Shown: positions 8,641 through 16,911 of the stretch, piece by piece
How the letters are laid out: every line of letters starts with the position of its first letter
Position numbering within the stretch: position 1 is the first letter of the stretch
Assembly (NCBI GenBank): GCA_947169115.1
Contig: CAMVOK010000015.1
Span: 1 to 64,000 of the forward strand
DNA from: an uncultured Prevotellaceae bacterium
Lineage (GTDB): Bacteria > Bacteroidota > Bacteroidia > Bacteroidales > Bacteroidaceae
Length of the DNA stretch: 64,000 bases
Direction of reading: 5' to 3'
Position numbers and translations under genes: made by a program
The notes under the pieces: generated by a model
What the model saw: only the letters and a program-made list of their open reading frames with translations
Told to the model about the DNA's origin: nothing
Databases searched by the model: none

Positions 8641-9471
8641 AAAAAGACTTGCAAATACTCTCGCTGCAGTGGTCTGGCCTCCGTCACCATCGGCAACAAT
8701 GTGACAAGCATCGGTAGTTCGGCATTCGATGGTACAGCATGGTATAACAATCAGCCTAACGGGTTGGTATATGCAGGCAAAGTAGCCTATAAATATAAAG
8801 GAACCATGCCTGAAGGAACAAGCATTGTATTAGAGGAGGGAACAGTGAGCATAACAAGCTATGCATTCGAAGATTGCAGTGGGCTAACCTCCGTTATTAT
8901 TCCCAACAGTGTGAAAAGTATCGGTGGAAGTGCGTTCTATAACTGTGCAGGTCTGACCTCCGTCACCATCCCCAACAACGTGATCAGCATCGGAAGTTCT
9001 GTGTTTTATGGTTGCAGTGCTCTGACCTCCGTCACCATCCCTAACAGTGTGACAAGCATCGGTGCTTATGCGTTCGCTGATTGCAGTGCTCTGGGTTCCA
9101 TCGTCATCCCCAACAGCGTGGCCAGCATTGGCAATTCTGCGTTCTCTGGTTGCACAGACCTAACCGATGTGTATTGTTATGCTACGGATGTTCCAAAAGC
9201 AACGAATTACAGTTTTGATAATCCTGCTTCTAGTACGCTCCATGTTCCAGCTTCTTCCCTCGAAGCCTACCGAGCAACAGGACCTTGGAGCCGTTTTGGC
9301 ACAATCGTAGCTTTGACGGATGAAGAAGTGGGAATAAAAGCAATTGATAATGGACAATTGACAATTGATAATGCCTATGACCTCAGCGGACGCCAGCAAA
9401 GGAAGATGCAGAAGGGCATCAACATCATCCGAATGAGCAACGGCACCACAAGAAAGGTGCTGGTTAAGTGA
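8641..9471 (+). pseudogene. 5'-truncated BspA-like leucine-rich-repeat surface protein
   Basis: The frame opens right after a TAG at 8638 and contains about six LRR_5 repeats of the form 'LTSVTIPNSVTSIG..AF..C', then a cap region and a C-terminal 'AYDLSGRQ...KGINIIR...KVLVK' sorting tail. There is no ATG, signal peptide or N-terminal domain. The first repeat unit begins abruptly at 'CSGLASVTI'. A GTG at 8701 is the only nearby start and would give a protein without export signal. The intact parent would be a secreted or surface protein; this is most likely a remnant left by deletion or recombination between LRR genes. Confidence 0.65.
9341..9373 (+). repeat. In-frame 'caattgataatg' short direct repeats
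   Basis: Copies of caattgataatg and ggacaattgacaattg sit inside the LRR gene and encode 'AIDNGQLTIDNAYD', just before the sorting tail. This short repeat type looks like intergenic filler sequence captured as a linker. Confidence 0.5.
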
Positions 9472-9906
9472 GCGCAAAGCGATGCTTGGCAGAAGGGGGC
9501 ACATCATCAGATTGCTCCCTTTTGCTTGTTATATAGCGTAATGGCTATTATTTAACGTGATTTCGACGAAACGATTACGCCGTTATTTTTAATAATACGG
9601 AATATTATGCTCTAATAACAATTCGTGGCATTCGTGGTTTTCGATGTTAATATAAAAGAAGGGCATGTTTTTGTTTTGACATATCCATTTTATTTCTACA
9701 ACAGATTATTCTCCCATAAACTGGCAGGGAAGGAAGAAAGTGCCCCAAGAAAATAGGCAAAGGCTTGGACATTCGGTCAGAAAGATTTATATTTGCAGTC
9801 AACAAGAGTTCTCTTGGAGAATGGTAAATGGTAAAATGGCTAAATAGTAAATGGTAAAATAGTAAATGGTAAAATGGTAAATGTGAGATGGCTAAATGTA
9901 TATACT
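9472..9906 (+). other. Intergenic region upstream of the hydrolase, with filler repeats
   Basis: About 435 bp without a gene. It contains the hydrolase promoter (9765-9795) and, from about 9821 to 9898, a degenerate direct repeat of the form taaatggtaaaatgg in at least five copies that runs up to the start codon. The left half shows no recognisable feature. Confidence 0.5.
9765..9795 (+). promoter_or_regulatory. Promoter for the triple hydrolase gene
   Basis: TTG at 9765-9767 is separated by 20 bp from TATATTTG at 9788-9795, matching the Bacteroidota -33/-7 arrangement. The leader would be roughly 105 nt and contain the taaatgg repeats. Confidence 0.5.
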
Positions 9907-12306
9907 ATGAAACGAATTGCACTATTCCTTTCCTTAATTCTTAATTCATCTCTTTTCATTCTTCATTCATCTGCCCAGCAGGTGGAGACGAAGGTGATTG
10001 ACGAGGGCGGTACAGGTATGTTCAAGGCCGTGGCCGTAAAGGAGGCTTCGATGCCGGACTTTGTGGTGTATAGACCCAAGGATTTGCTTCACGTTCATGC
10101 CCGTCAGGGGGCTGTGCCTTTGTTGCTGTTCGGCAATGGGGCATGCTCCGACACCAGCATTGGCTACGAGAGGATGCTCACCGAAGTTGCCTCGCACGGC
10201 TACGTGGTGGTGGCTATCGGTGAACTGATGATGCAACAGGGCGACCGCAAGGAGGGGCACACGCCTTCATCAGAACTGAAGCGTGGACTGGACTTGATGT
10301 TGAATCTCTGCCGCACGAAGGGCAGCGACTACTATAGCTACATCGACACAACACGCATTGCCGCGGCCGGACATTCGTGCGGTGGAGCACAAGTTTTGGC
10401 CAACGCTGCCGACCCACACCTGAAGACCTACCTCATACTGAACGCCGGCATGGGCGACATGGAGATGGCAGGAGCCAGCACGGAATCGCTGAAGAACGTG
10501 CATGCACCTATACTTTATATAGTAGGTGGACCCAGCGACGTAGCCTATCAGAATGCACAGAAGGACTACGACCGCATCCACCATGTACCCGTTTGTCTGG
10601 CCGACCATCCGGCATCGGGTCACGGCGGTACCTATTGGGCACCGAACGGTGGTGACTACGGCCGAATGGTCATCGACTGGCTCGACTGGCAATTAAAAGG
10701 CAAGAAGGAGAATGCGGCCATCTTCCTCAATGGTGAATTGTCCAAGTATCAGGGGTGGACGGTAAAGAGCAAGAACTTCCGTCAGCGACCTGGCCGACTG
10801 GAGGAAAAGAGGATGCCCTGCACACTATTGGAGGGTGTGACGGAGCGCGACTATAGCATCTATCTGCCTGCTTCATACAACACTGACAGCCTGCGCCAAT
10901 ATCCTGTTCTCTACTTGATGCACGGCGGCGGCGAGTCGCACACCATATGGCAGAGCAAGGGCGGTCTACGCCAGATGGCCGACAGCCTCATCGACTGCCA
11001 TGCCATTGGGGAGATGATTATCGTATGCCCCGAAGGGAACGAGGGGAACATGATGTACTTCAATGCTCCACAGTGGAAGTATGAGGACTACTTCTTCCAG
11101 GAACTCATCCCCTACATAGAAAAGAACTACCGCGCACGAACGGACAAAGGGGGCAGAGCCATCGCTGGGTTCTCGATGGGCGGAGGTGCCGCCACGGTGT
11201 ACGGTGTGCACCACCCCGAAATGTTCTCTATGGTCTATGACATCAGCGGCTACCTGCGTCCGCAGCCTCTCGACTTCCTGAAGAACGACCCGTCGGCCCA
11301 GTGGCGACAGCAGGTCATCAGGGAGAACGACCCCATCCGTCGCATCTCCGAGAGTACGGAACAGGAGGCAAAGGTATGGAAGAACGTAGATTGGATGGTG
11401 AACGTGGGCGACCACGACTTTACGTTGGAGGGCAACATGGACTTCGTGAAAGCCCTGCGGCAGTGGGACATCCCCTACTCCATGCACGTAGGCAACGGCA
11501 AGCACGACTGGCAATACGTCCGTCCAGCACTGGAGGATGCCCTGAAACGTGCCAGCCATAACTTCGAAGCCCTGTGGATAAAGAACGGCGACCGCCACCT
11601 CTATGGTGTGATAAGCCGTCCGCCCTATACCGGAAAGAAGCAACCCGTAGCCATCGTGGCACATGGCTTCAACGCCACGCACTACGTGGGCTACGCCTAT
11701 GCCAAGGAACTCAACCGACTGGGCTATCAGGTATATGCCTTCGACTTTGCCTGTGGTTCTGTGCATAGTCGAAGCGACAACAACACGATGAACATGTCTA
11801 TTCGCGACGAGGAGAGCGACCTCGTGGCTGTTATCCGCTACTTCCAGCAACAACCTGACGTGGATGCTGACCATATTATCGTTATCGGCGAAAGCCAAGG
11901 CGGACTGGTGTCGGCTCTGACTGCCGCCGAGCATCCGAAGAACATTGAAAAACTCATACTCATCTTCCCTGCCCTCTGCATTCCCGACAACTGGAACGAA
12001 CGCTATCCGAAACTTGAAAATGTGCCCGAAGTAACCACGCTGTGGGGTGTGCCTCTCGGTCGCCGTTTCTTCCGCGAGATACGCGAACTGCCCGAGGTAA
12101 AGTACATTGGCAAGTACAAGCGTCCCGTACTTATCGTTCACGGTGATGCTGACCCAGTGGTTCCCTTCCGGTACTCCGTTGATGCCCAGAAGTTCTACAA
12201 AAAAGCCCGGCTCCACATTATCCCGGGAGCTGGTCACGGCTTCAATGCCGAACAGCAGACAGAGTGCCTACGTGAAATACGGAAGTTCCTTCAAGAAGGT
12301 GAGTAA
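9907..12306 (+). CDS. Secreted fusion of three alpha/beta-hydrolase (esterase) domains
   Basis: ATG 9907 is preferred over the upstream ATG 9874 because it starts a clean signal peptide ending 'HSSAQQ'; the product is 799 aa. Module 1 (about 30-265) is chlorophyllase/PETase-like, with nucleophile S157 in 'GHSCGG' and a His in 'SGHGG' (239). Module 2 (about 300-555) is a feruloyl-esterase-D-like domain with S423 in 'GFSMGG' and His533 in 'GKHDW'. Module 3 (about 560-799) is an Est1E-like cinnamoyl-ester hydrolase with S663 in 'GESQGG', D748 in 'HGDADP' and H777 in 'GAGHGF'. All three look catalytically competent. The likely role is periplasmic or secreted removal of ester groups such as feruloyl or acetyl from plant polysaccharide. 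Substrate is inferred. Confidence 0.85.
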   Translation: MKRIALFLSLILNSSLFILHSSAQQVETKVIDEGGTGMFKAVAVKEASMPDFVVYRPKDLLHVHARQGAVPLLLFGNGACSDTSIGYERMLTEVASHGYVVVAIGELMMQQGDRKEGHTPSSELKRGLDLMLNLCRTKGSDYYSYIDTTRIAAAGHSCGGAQVLANAADPHLKTYLILNAGMGDMEMAGASTESLKNVHAPILYIVGGPSDVAYQNAQKDYDRIHHVPVCLADHPASGHGGTYWAPNGGDYGRMVIDWLDWQLKGKKENAAIFLNGELSKYQGWTVKSKNFRQRPGRLEEKRMPCTLLEGVTERDYSIYLPASYNTDSLRQYPVLYLMHGGGESHTIWQSKGGLRQMADSLIDCHAIGEMIIVCPEGNEGNMMYFNAPQWKYEDYFFQELIPYIEKNYRARTDKGGRAIAGFSMGGGAATVYGVHHPEMFSMVYDISGYLRPQPLDFLKNDPSAQWRQQVIRENDPIRRISESTEQEAKVWKNVDWMVNVGDHDFTLEGNMDFVKALRQWDIPYSMHVGNGKHDWQYVRPALEDALKRASHNFEALWIKNGDRHLYGVISRPPYTGKKQPVAIVAHGFNATHYVGYAYAKELNRLGYQVYAFDFACGSVHSRSDNNTMNMSIRDEESDLVAVIRYFQQQPDVDADHIIVIGESQGGLVSALTAAEHPKNIEKLILIFPALCIPDNWNERYPKLENVPEVTTLWGVPLGRRFFREIRELPEVKYIGKYKRPVLIVHGDADPVVPFRYSVDAQKFYKKARLHIIPGAGHGFNAEQQTECLREIRKFLQEGE

Positions 12307-12482
12307 TCGGACGACCCGAAGGGACTACGCTTGCAGAGCGAAGCGGGGCAAGAAGTGAGAAGTGAGAGGTAAGAGGTGAGTAATCGGACAACAAAACCTA
12401 CGCTTGCGTAGCATCGCGGAGCAAGAAATCGGACGGCCTTTGGCCTACGCTTGCGTAGAGAAACGGAGCAAGAAGTGAGAAG
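12301..12482 (+). repeat. Three degenerate copies of a palindrome-bearing repeat
   Basis: Three units of about 50-70 bp follow the hydrolase stop codon. Each has aatcggac near its start, then ctacgcttgcgtag (a perfect hairpin in copies 2 and 3, altered in copy 1), then cggagcaagaa and, in copies 1 and 3, gtgagaagt. The first copy begins at the stop codon itself. Confidence 0.6.
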
Positions 12483-12569
12483 TTCGTCTTAACAGGAGCT
12501 TGATGTTAAAATAAGATAATAAAATTAACTTTTTAGGGAGAACATGTGTCATAATAGCAAAGAATAACG

Positions 12570-12577
12570 TAATTTTG
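12570..12577 (+). promoter_or_regulatory. -7 box (TAATTTTG) for the OmpA-like gene
   Basis: TAATTTTG fits TAnnTTTG and lies 43 bp before the ATG at 12621. No good -33 TTTG is visible at the expected distance. Confidence 0.4.
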
Positions 12578-12620
12578 GGAGAGGAAACAAAGAAAGAAAC
12601 CTTTTAACGAAGAAAGAAAG

Positions 12621-13499
12621 ATGAAAAAACTTTTGACACTGACCCTGATTGCAGGCATTGGATTGTGCCTGACAGGTTGCGCGAGCAAGAAACAGTTGGC
12701 CGCATGCCAAAATGATTATTCGGCACTCATGAGCAAGTTCCAATCGACTCAAGAGAAACTGTCCGACACTAAGGAGCAACTGAGTGCCTCGCAGGTTCGC
12801 GTAAGCAGTTTGCAGGAACAATTGACAAGCAGCAAGAATGCGCTTTCGAAAATGGAAGAGTCGAACAAGGCTTTGCAAGCCTCGCTCAACCAGAGTCTGA
12901 GCAATGCCAGCCAAAACAACGTGAGCATAGAGAAACTGGTGGACCAGATTAACGAATCGAACCAGTACATCCGCCATCTGGTGGACGTGAAGTCGAAGAG
13001 CGACTCCCTAAACCTGGTGCTGACCAACAACCTCACACGCTCCCTCTCCAAGGAGGAACTGAAGGAGGTAGATGTACAGGTGTTGAAGGGTGTTGTCTAT
13101 ATCTCTTTGGCTGACAACATGCTCTACAAGAGCGGTTCCTACGAAATCAGCGACCGTGCTGCCGAGACATTGGAAAAGATTGCCAAGATTATCAAGGACT
13201 ACAACGACTACGACGTGCTCATCGAGGGTAATACGGACAATGTGCCCATCACACGCGAAAACATCCGTAACAACTGGGACCTCTCCTGTCTGCGTGCCTC
13301 CAGTGTCGTTCAATGCCTGCAGACAAAATACGGTGTTGACCCCAAACGTCTGACGGCTGGTGGTCGTGGCGAATTTAACCCACTGGCCGACAACGCCACC
13401 GCAGAGGGCAAACAGCGCAACCGCCGCACACAGATTATCATCACACCGAAGCTCGACGAGTTCATGGAGCTCATCGGTCAGGCTCCCGAAGAGAAATAA
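12621..13499 (+). CDS. OmpA-family lipoprotein with coiled-coil linker
   Basis: This 292-residue protein has a lipoprotein signal with lipobox 'LTGC' (Cys20). A long Gln/Ser/Lys-rich coiled coil follows (about 25-115). The C-terminal OmpA peptidoglycan-binding domain (about 160-285) includes 'EGNTDNVPI', 'NWDLSCLRA', 'LTAGGRGEF' and 'NRRTQIII'. It probably anchors the outer membrane to the cell wall. It is a single gene with its own -7 box upstream and a strong terminator downstream. Confidence 0.9.
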   Translation: MKKLLTLTLIAGIGLCLTGCASKKQLAACQNDYSALMSKFQSTQEKLSDTKEQLSASQVRVSSLQEQLTSSKNALSKMEESNKALQASLNQSLSNASQNNVSIEKLVDQINESNQYIRHLVDVKSKSDSLNLVLTNNLTRSLSKEELKEVDVQVLKGVVYISLADNMLYKSGSYEISDRAAETLEKIAKIIKDYNDYDVLIEGNTDNVPITRENIRNNWDLSCLRASSVVQCLQTKYGVDPKRLTAGGRGEFNPLADNATAEGKQRNRRTQIIITPKLDEFMELIGQAPEEK

Positions 13500-13524
13500 A
13501 AAGGAACTGCGACTTAACGAAAAC

Positions 13525-13561
13525 AGCCCCCAAAGTCTCGCTGACTTTGGGGGCTTTTTTT
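13525..13561 (+). terminator. Rho-independent terminator between OmpA-like gene and pnuT
   Basis: A 13-bp perfect stem, agcccccaaagtc paired with gactttgggggct, has a 5-nt loop and is followed by seven or more T. It lies at the convergent 3' ends and overlaps the pnuT stop. The opposite strand reads TGTTTTC after the stem, so it may serve both genes. Confidence 0.9.
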
Positions 13562-14159
13562 ATTCTCCCTTATCCATCATGCGCCGCCACTTGCAATAGC
13601 CCAGAATGGCAATGACCACATAGAGAGCGTAGAGCGAGGCTTTGAAGGGGATATCTTTGTAGAAGTAAAGCGCCGAGGTGACCACATCCACGACAATCCA
13701 AATGAGCCACTGTTCGAGATACTTTCGGGCCAGTGCCCAGATGCCGACGATGGAGAGGGCTGTGGTGAAAGAGTCGGCAAGGGGGACGGTACTATTGGTG
13801 CAGGTGACCAAGAACAAATAGATTAAGCCCCAAGCCGTCAAAGTAATTATCGTCCAAAGCAAAGCCAAGCGCAAAGGGAAGTGGCGCACCGGCCTCTCCC
13901 CAGCCCTCCCCTCAAGGGAGGAGGCTTTTGATGGATTTAGCCAATGCCACCAACCGTAAATGGTCATCGCCAGATAGTAGAACTCCATACCGCAATCGGC
14001 ATAGAGTCCCTTCTGGTAATAGAGTACAATGCCCAGGCTCTGCATGGCGAAGCCTACCGCCCAAAGCCAAATGCTGGCCTTGTACTCCAGAAAGATGTAC
14101 GCCAACCCCAGTATGGTGGTCAGCAGGTCGAGCCAATGCTCCGCCAAAAAGTTTGCCAT
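13560..14159 (-). CDS. pnuT: PnuC-family transporter, probably the thiamine transporter PnuT
   Basis: This membrane protein has about seven hydrophobic segments and typical PnuC features: 'LGLAYIFLEYKASIWLW' near the N-terminus, 'YGWWHW' (68-73), and 'WLIWIVVDVV' late in the protein. Its position behind a TPP-riboswitch-controlled TonB receptor assigns it to thiamine (PnuT) rather than nicotinamide riboside. ATG 14159 ('MANFLAEHW') gives 199 aa in register with the family; an in-frame ATG at 14198 would add 13 charged residues. Residues 77-91 ('KASSLEGRAGERPVR') are encoded by a GC-rich palindromic element inserted in a loop. The gene starts 70 bp after the receptor stop, probably in one operon. 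Confidence 0.8.
   Translation of the reverse strand: MANFLAEHWLDLLTTILGLAYIFLEYKASIWLWAVGFAMQSLGIVLYYQKGLYADCGMEFYYLAMTIYGWWHWLNPSKASSLEGRAGERPVRHFPLRLALLWTIITLTAWGLIYLFLVTCTNSTVPLADSFTTALSIVGIWALARKYLEQWLIWIVVDVVTSALYFYKDIPFKASLYALYVVIAILGYCKWRRMMDKGE
13891..13925. repeat. GC-rich palindromic element inside pnuT
   Basis: The core cctcccctcaagggaggagg is nearly self-complementary and is flanked by a ctcccc/agcc arm. It resembles elements at 22720, 22833 and 24316, and keeps the pnuT frame open. Confidence 0.55.
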
Positions 14160-14229
14160 TCTTAATTCTTCTTTCTTAATTATCTCCCATTCGGTCAATG
14201 GGTCTCACTTCGTTCAACAAATCTCTTAA

Positions 14230-16599
14230 TTAGAACTTAAGCGTGATATTTCCCATTGCCGTAAAGCCAGCCATTGGGATGTAGCCAATCTGATAGTAAC
14301 GGTTCGATTCGGGGTAGTCCGTACCTACGATGGCCGAATACACCCAACCCGACGATGCATAATGACGGTTGAAGATGTTGTTCAGGTTCACGCCGAACAG
14401 GATGTGCTTCAATCCCTTTTGGGCAATCTTCAAGTCGTAGCCCAGTCGGATGCTCGTTTGTGAGAACTTGGGGAGCGAGCGGTCCTTGTTGGCCGTATTG
14501 TCAAGATACTGGCGCGAAACGAAGTTGGTGTGCCAGATAGCCTCGAAGCCTTTCCAATGGAAGTCGGCAAAGCCGTTGAGGATGACCGAGGGAGAGAAAG
14601 CCAGCGTGGAGTTGTCGTAGTGAACGGTGGTGGGGTCTATTTCGTCCCAAGAGGCATCGTAGGTCTCCACCACCTCGTCGAAGTCGCGAATGGTATTGCG
14701 GCTGATGGCGGCATTGGCTTCGAGGGAGAACCACTTCGTCACATTGACTCCTCCCGTCAGTTCAATGCCCTGACGATAGCTGGAATAGATGTTGGCCGTC
14801 AGCTTCTCGCCGATGTCGCTTACCGCACCCGTCTGTACAAACTGGTTATGATAGTGCATGGTATATAGGCCGATGCCTGCATGCCAGCGGGCTGTCTGGT
14901 AGCTGTAGCCCAGTTCCACATCGTGGAGGCTCTCGGACTTGGGCAAGGGATAGTTACCATTGTCGGTAAAGTTGTTTCGCTCGGGCTCACGATGGCTGAG
15001 GGCATAACTGAGATAGGCATTGTGTCCGCCACGATGGAACGAGAAGCCCGCCTTGGGATTGATGAAGTCGTAGTGCCTCGAGATGTTGAGTTGGTAGGCA
15101 GTATATGAACCGTCAGGCTGCGCAATGAACTTGTCGTTGGTACCGTTGGTGAGGAAGGCCACATGGCGATACTGCACATCGGCAAAGGCATCCCACGAGG
15201 GTGTGATGTGGTACATGCCCTTCAGGAAGAGTTGGTCGTCGGTCTTCGTGGCATTGCTGCCATAATATTTGTAGCGACCCTTGTCTGTGAAGAGGTCGGC
15301 ACGTAACTGGTCGTTGCTCGTGTAGGTGAGATAGCCATAGTGGTCGGCCTCGAAGTTCTGCAACGACAGACCACCGATGACATCCCACTTTTCGTTCTTG
15401 TAGTTCACATTCCAGATGACGCCGTAGGTATCCTGCGTCAATCCCTTCTTGCGCACATAGTCCTCCTTACCCAAGGTCGAGCCATCGGAGAGTGTGGTGG
15501 GCAGGCCGAATTTCTTCGGTCCCTTGTTCTGGTAGCGGAACTCCTCGTAGTAGCCACGCCCGTGAGTATAGTGTAGGGTTCCCGTCGTACTCCAGCGGTC
15601 GTTGATGCGCCACGAGAGGTTCAGCAGGTGATGGTTCTGCCAGAAGTTGTCAGTAGTGCGAGGCCAAAGGCTGCCGTCGTTCATCCTGTAGCGATTGATG
15701 GTCCAACCACCAGCCCAATCAGGGTCGAAATATTCATACAGGCTGTTGTACTTGCCAAGCCCAAGGCGATACATGTCCTTATAGGTGCGCACGCCATCAT
15801 AGGCATTCAGGCTATAGTCGTCGTTACCGGCCGTCACACCATTCCACGCCTGCCCCGTCTTCTCGTAGTTGCCGATGCTCTTGTAACTGAGTTTCAGCGT
15901 CCCTTCATTATTGATATAGGTAAGGCCACCATAGTAACTACCGCTGTTTCCCTCCGTACCATGAATATAGCCATCGGTATGCGTTCCATGGTACGCGCCA
16001 TCAATGATGAGGTGATTCTTCCACAATCCCGTAGAGAAGTTACCACCGAAGTTCCATGTATTATAAGAGCCGCCCGATACCGTGAGTTGCAATTCGGGCA
16101 TCGTGTTGGGAAACTTCGTCTGCAAGGCCACCGTGCCGCCAAAGGCTCCGTCACCATTGGTGGAGGTTCCCACGCCACGCTGGATGTGCACGTTAGACAG
16201 CAGTGCCGCATAGGAATTCATATTGACCCAGAATACACACTGGTCTTCGGGTGAGTTGAGGGAAACGCCATCAAGGGTAACATTGATACGGCTATCCCCT
16301 GCCCCACGGATGCGCATATAGGTTGTCCCCGTACCCATACCATTCTCACTCCATGCCATCACACCAGGTGTGCGAGCAAACAGGAAAGGCAACTCCTGTC
16401 CCGTCTTCGAGAACGTCTCCAGTTGCTTCCGGTCAATCTTCGATACCGCAAACGGTGCATTCGCAGGAGCCTTCACAGCTTTCACCACCACCTCATTCAA
16501 CTCCTCCATTTTCACGGAGTCCTTGTTTAACATTTGACTTTTGACATCACTAAACGCTGTCATGCCCATCATGAGCACGGCGATACACAGTTTCTTCAT
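14230..16599 (-). CDS. TonB-dependent outer-membrane receptor for thiamine
   Basis: This 789-residue receptor has a signal peptide and a TonB-box-like 'ELNEVVVKA'. The plug domain (about 50-160) contains 'RTPGVMAWSENGMGTG', 'MRIRGAGDSRINVTLDGVSLN' split motifs and 'GAFGGTVAL'. A 22-stranded barrel ends 'GNITLKF', with an aromatic last residue. A TPP riboswitch lies directly upstream and a PnuT homologue downstream, so thiamine or a derivative is the likely ligand, as for OMP-thi of Bacteroides. Energy would come from TonB/ExbBD encoded elsewhere. Confident as a TonB receptor; the ligand rests on context. Confidence 0.88.
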   Translation of the reverse strand: MKKLCIAVLMMGMTAFSDVKSQMLNKDSVKMEELNEVVVKAVKAPANAPFAVSKIDRKQLETFSKTGQELPFLFARTPGVMAWSENGMGTGTTYMRIRGAGDSRINVTLDGVSLNSPEDQCVFWVNMNSYAALLSNVHIQRGVGTSTNGDGAFGGTVALQTKFPNTMPELQLTVSGGSYNTWNFGGNFSTGLWKNHLIIDGAYHGTHTDGYIHGTEGNSGSYYGGLTYINNEGTLKLSYKSIGNYEKTGQAWNGVTAGNDDYSLNAYDGVRTYKDMYRLGLGKYNSLYEYFDPDWAGGWTINRYRMNDGSLWPRTTDNFWQNHHLLNLSWRINDRWSTTGTLHYTHGRGYYEEFRYQNKGPKKFGLPTTLSDGSTLGKEDYVRKKGLTQDTYGVIWNVNYKNEKWDVIGGLSLQNFEADHYGYLTYTSNDQLRADLFTDKGRYKYYGSNATKTDDQLFLKGMYHITPSWDAFADVQYRHVAFLTNGTNDKFIAQPDGSYTAYQLNISRHYDFINPKAGFSFHRGGHNAYLSYALSHREPERNNFTDNGNYPLPKSESLHDVELGYSYQTARWHAGIGLYTMHYHNQFVQTGAVSDIGEKLTANIYSSYRQGIELTGGVNVTKWFSLEANAAISRNTIRDFDEVVETYDASWDEIDPTTVHYDNSTLAFSPSVILNGFADFHWKGFEAIWHTNFVSRQYLDNTANKDRSLPKFSQTSIRLGYDLKIAQKGLKHILFGVNLNNIFNRHYASSGWVYSAIVGTDYPESNRYYQIGYIPMAGFTAMGNITLKF

Positions 16600-16626
16600 A
16601 ATTTTATGCTAATTAATATGTTCATA

Positions 16627-16710
16627 CTCTCTACGCCAGCATTACCTGGTTCAGATTCCGAGGGTCTGTTCTCAGCCACACCAAACGATGCGGCACCCCT
16701 GATTAACGAC
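16627..16710 (-). promoter_or_regulatory. TPP (THI-element) riboswitch
   Basis: Read on the minus strand, the region contains the conserved TPP aptamer blocks in order: AGGGGTGCC, GGCTGAGA, ACCCTCGGAATCTGAACC, and GGTAATGCTGGCGTAGAGAG. It ends 27 bp before the TonB receptor ATG. The short distance suggests translational control, with TPP binding hiding the start region and repressing thiamine uptake. Confidence 0.93.
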
Positions 16711-16720
16711 TGCGAAATTA

Positions 16721-16744
16721 CAAAGAAATGTCCATAATGCCAAA
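16721..16744 (-). promoter_or_regulatory. Candidate promoter for the riboswitch-controlled operon
   Basis: On the minus strand TTTCTTTG (a degenerate -7 box, 16721-16728) is preceded by TTTG at 16741-16744. It sits just upstream of the aptamer, where a promoter is required. Beyond it, 16745-16911 shows nothing else I recognise. Confidence 0.35.
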
Positions 16745-16911
16745 TAAATGGACGTCAAATACTACTTTTAAAGCAACAAATCATGTTTTCAGCATGATAT
16801 TATAGAGTGTCGCAACGACGAAACCGAACGGCTATTGGCAATTGGACGCGATGAGCAAGGACAATAATCATGTCTAGGTTAATGCCTATGCATCATAAGG
16901 GGCATGAATGT

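Noticed and set aside
10966..12237. Long minus-strand open frame (423 codons) opposite the triple esterase
   Set aside because: It is the antisense shadow of a high-GC, clearly coding gene with three intact hydrolase motifs; its translation shows no family resemblance.
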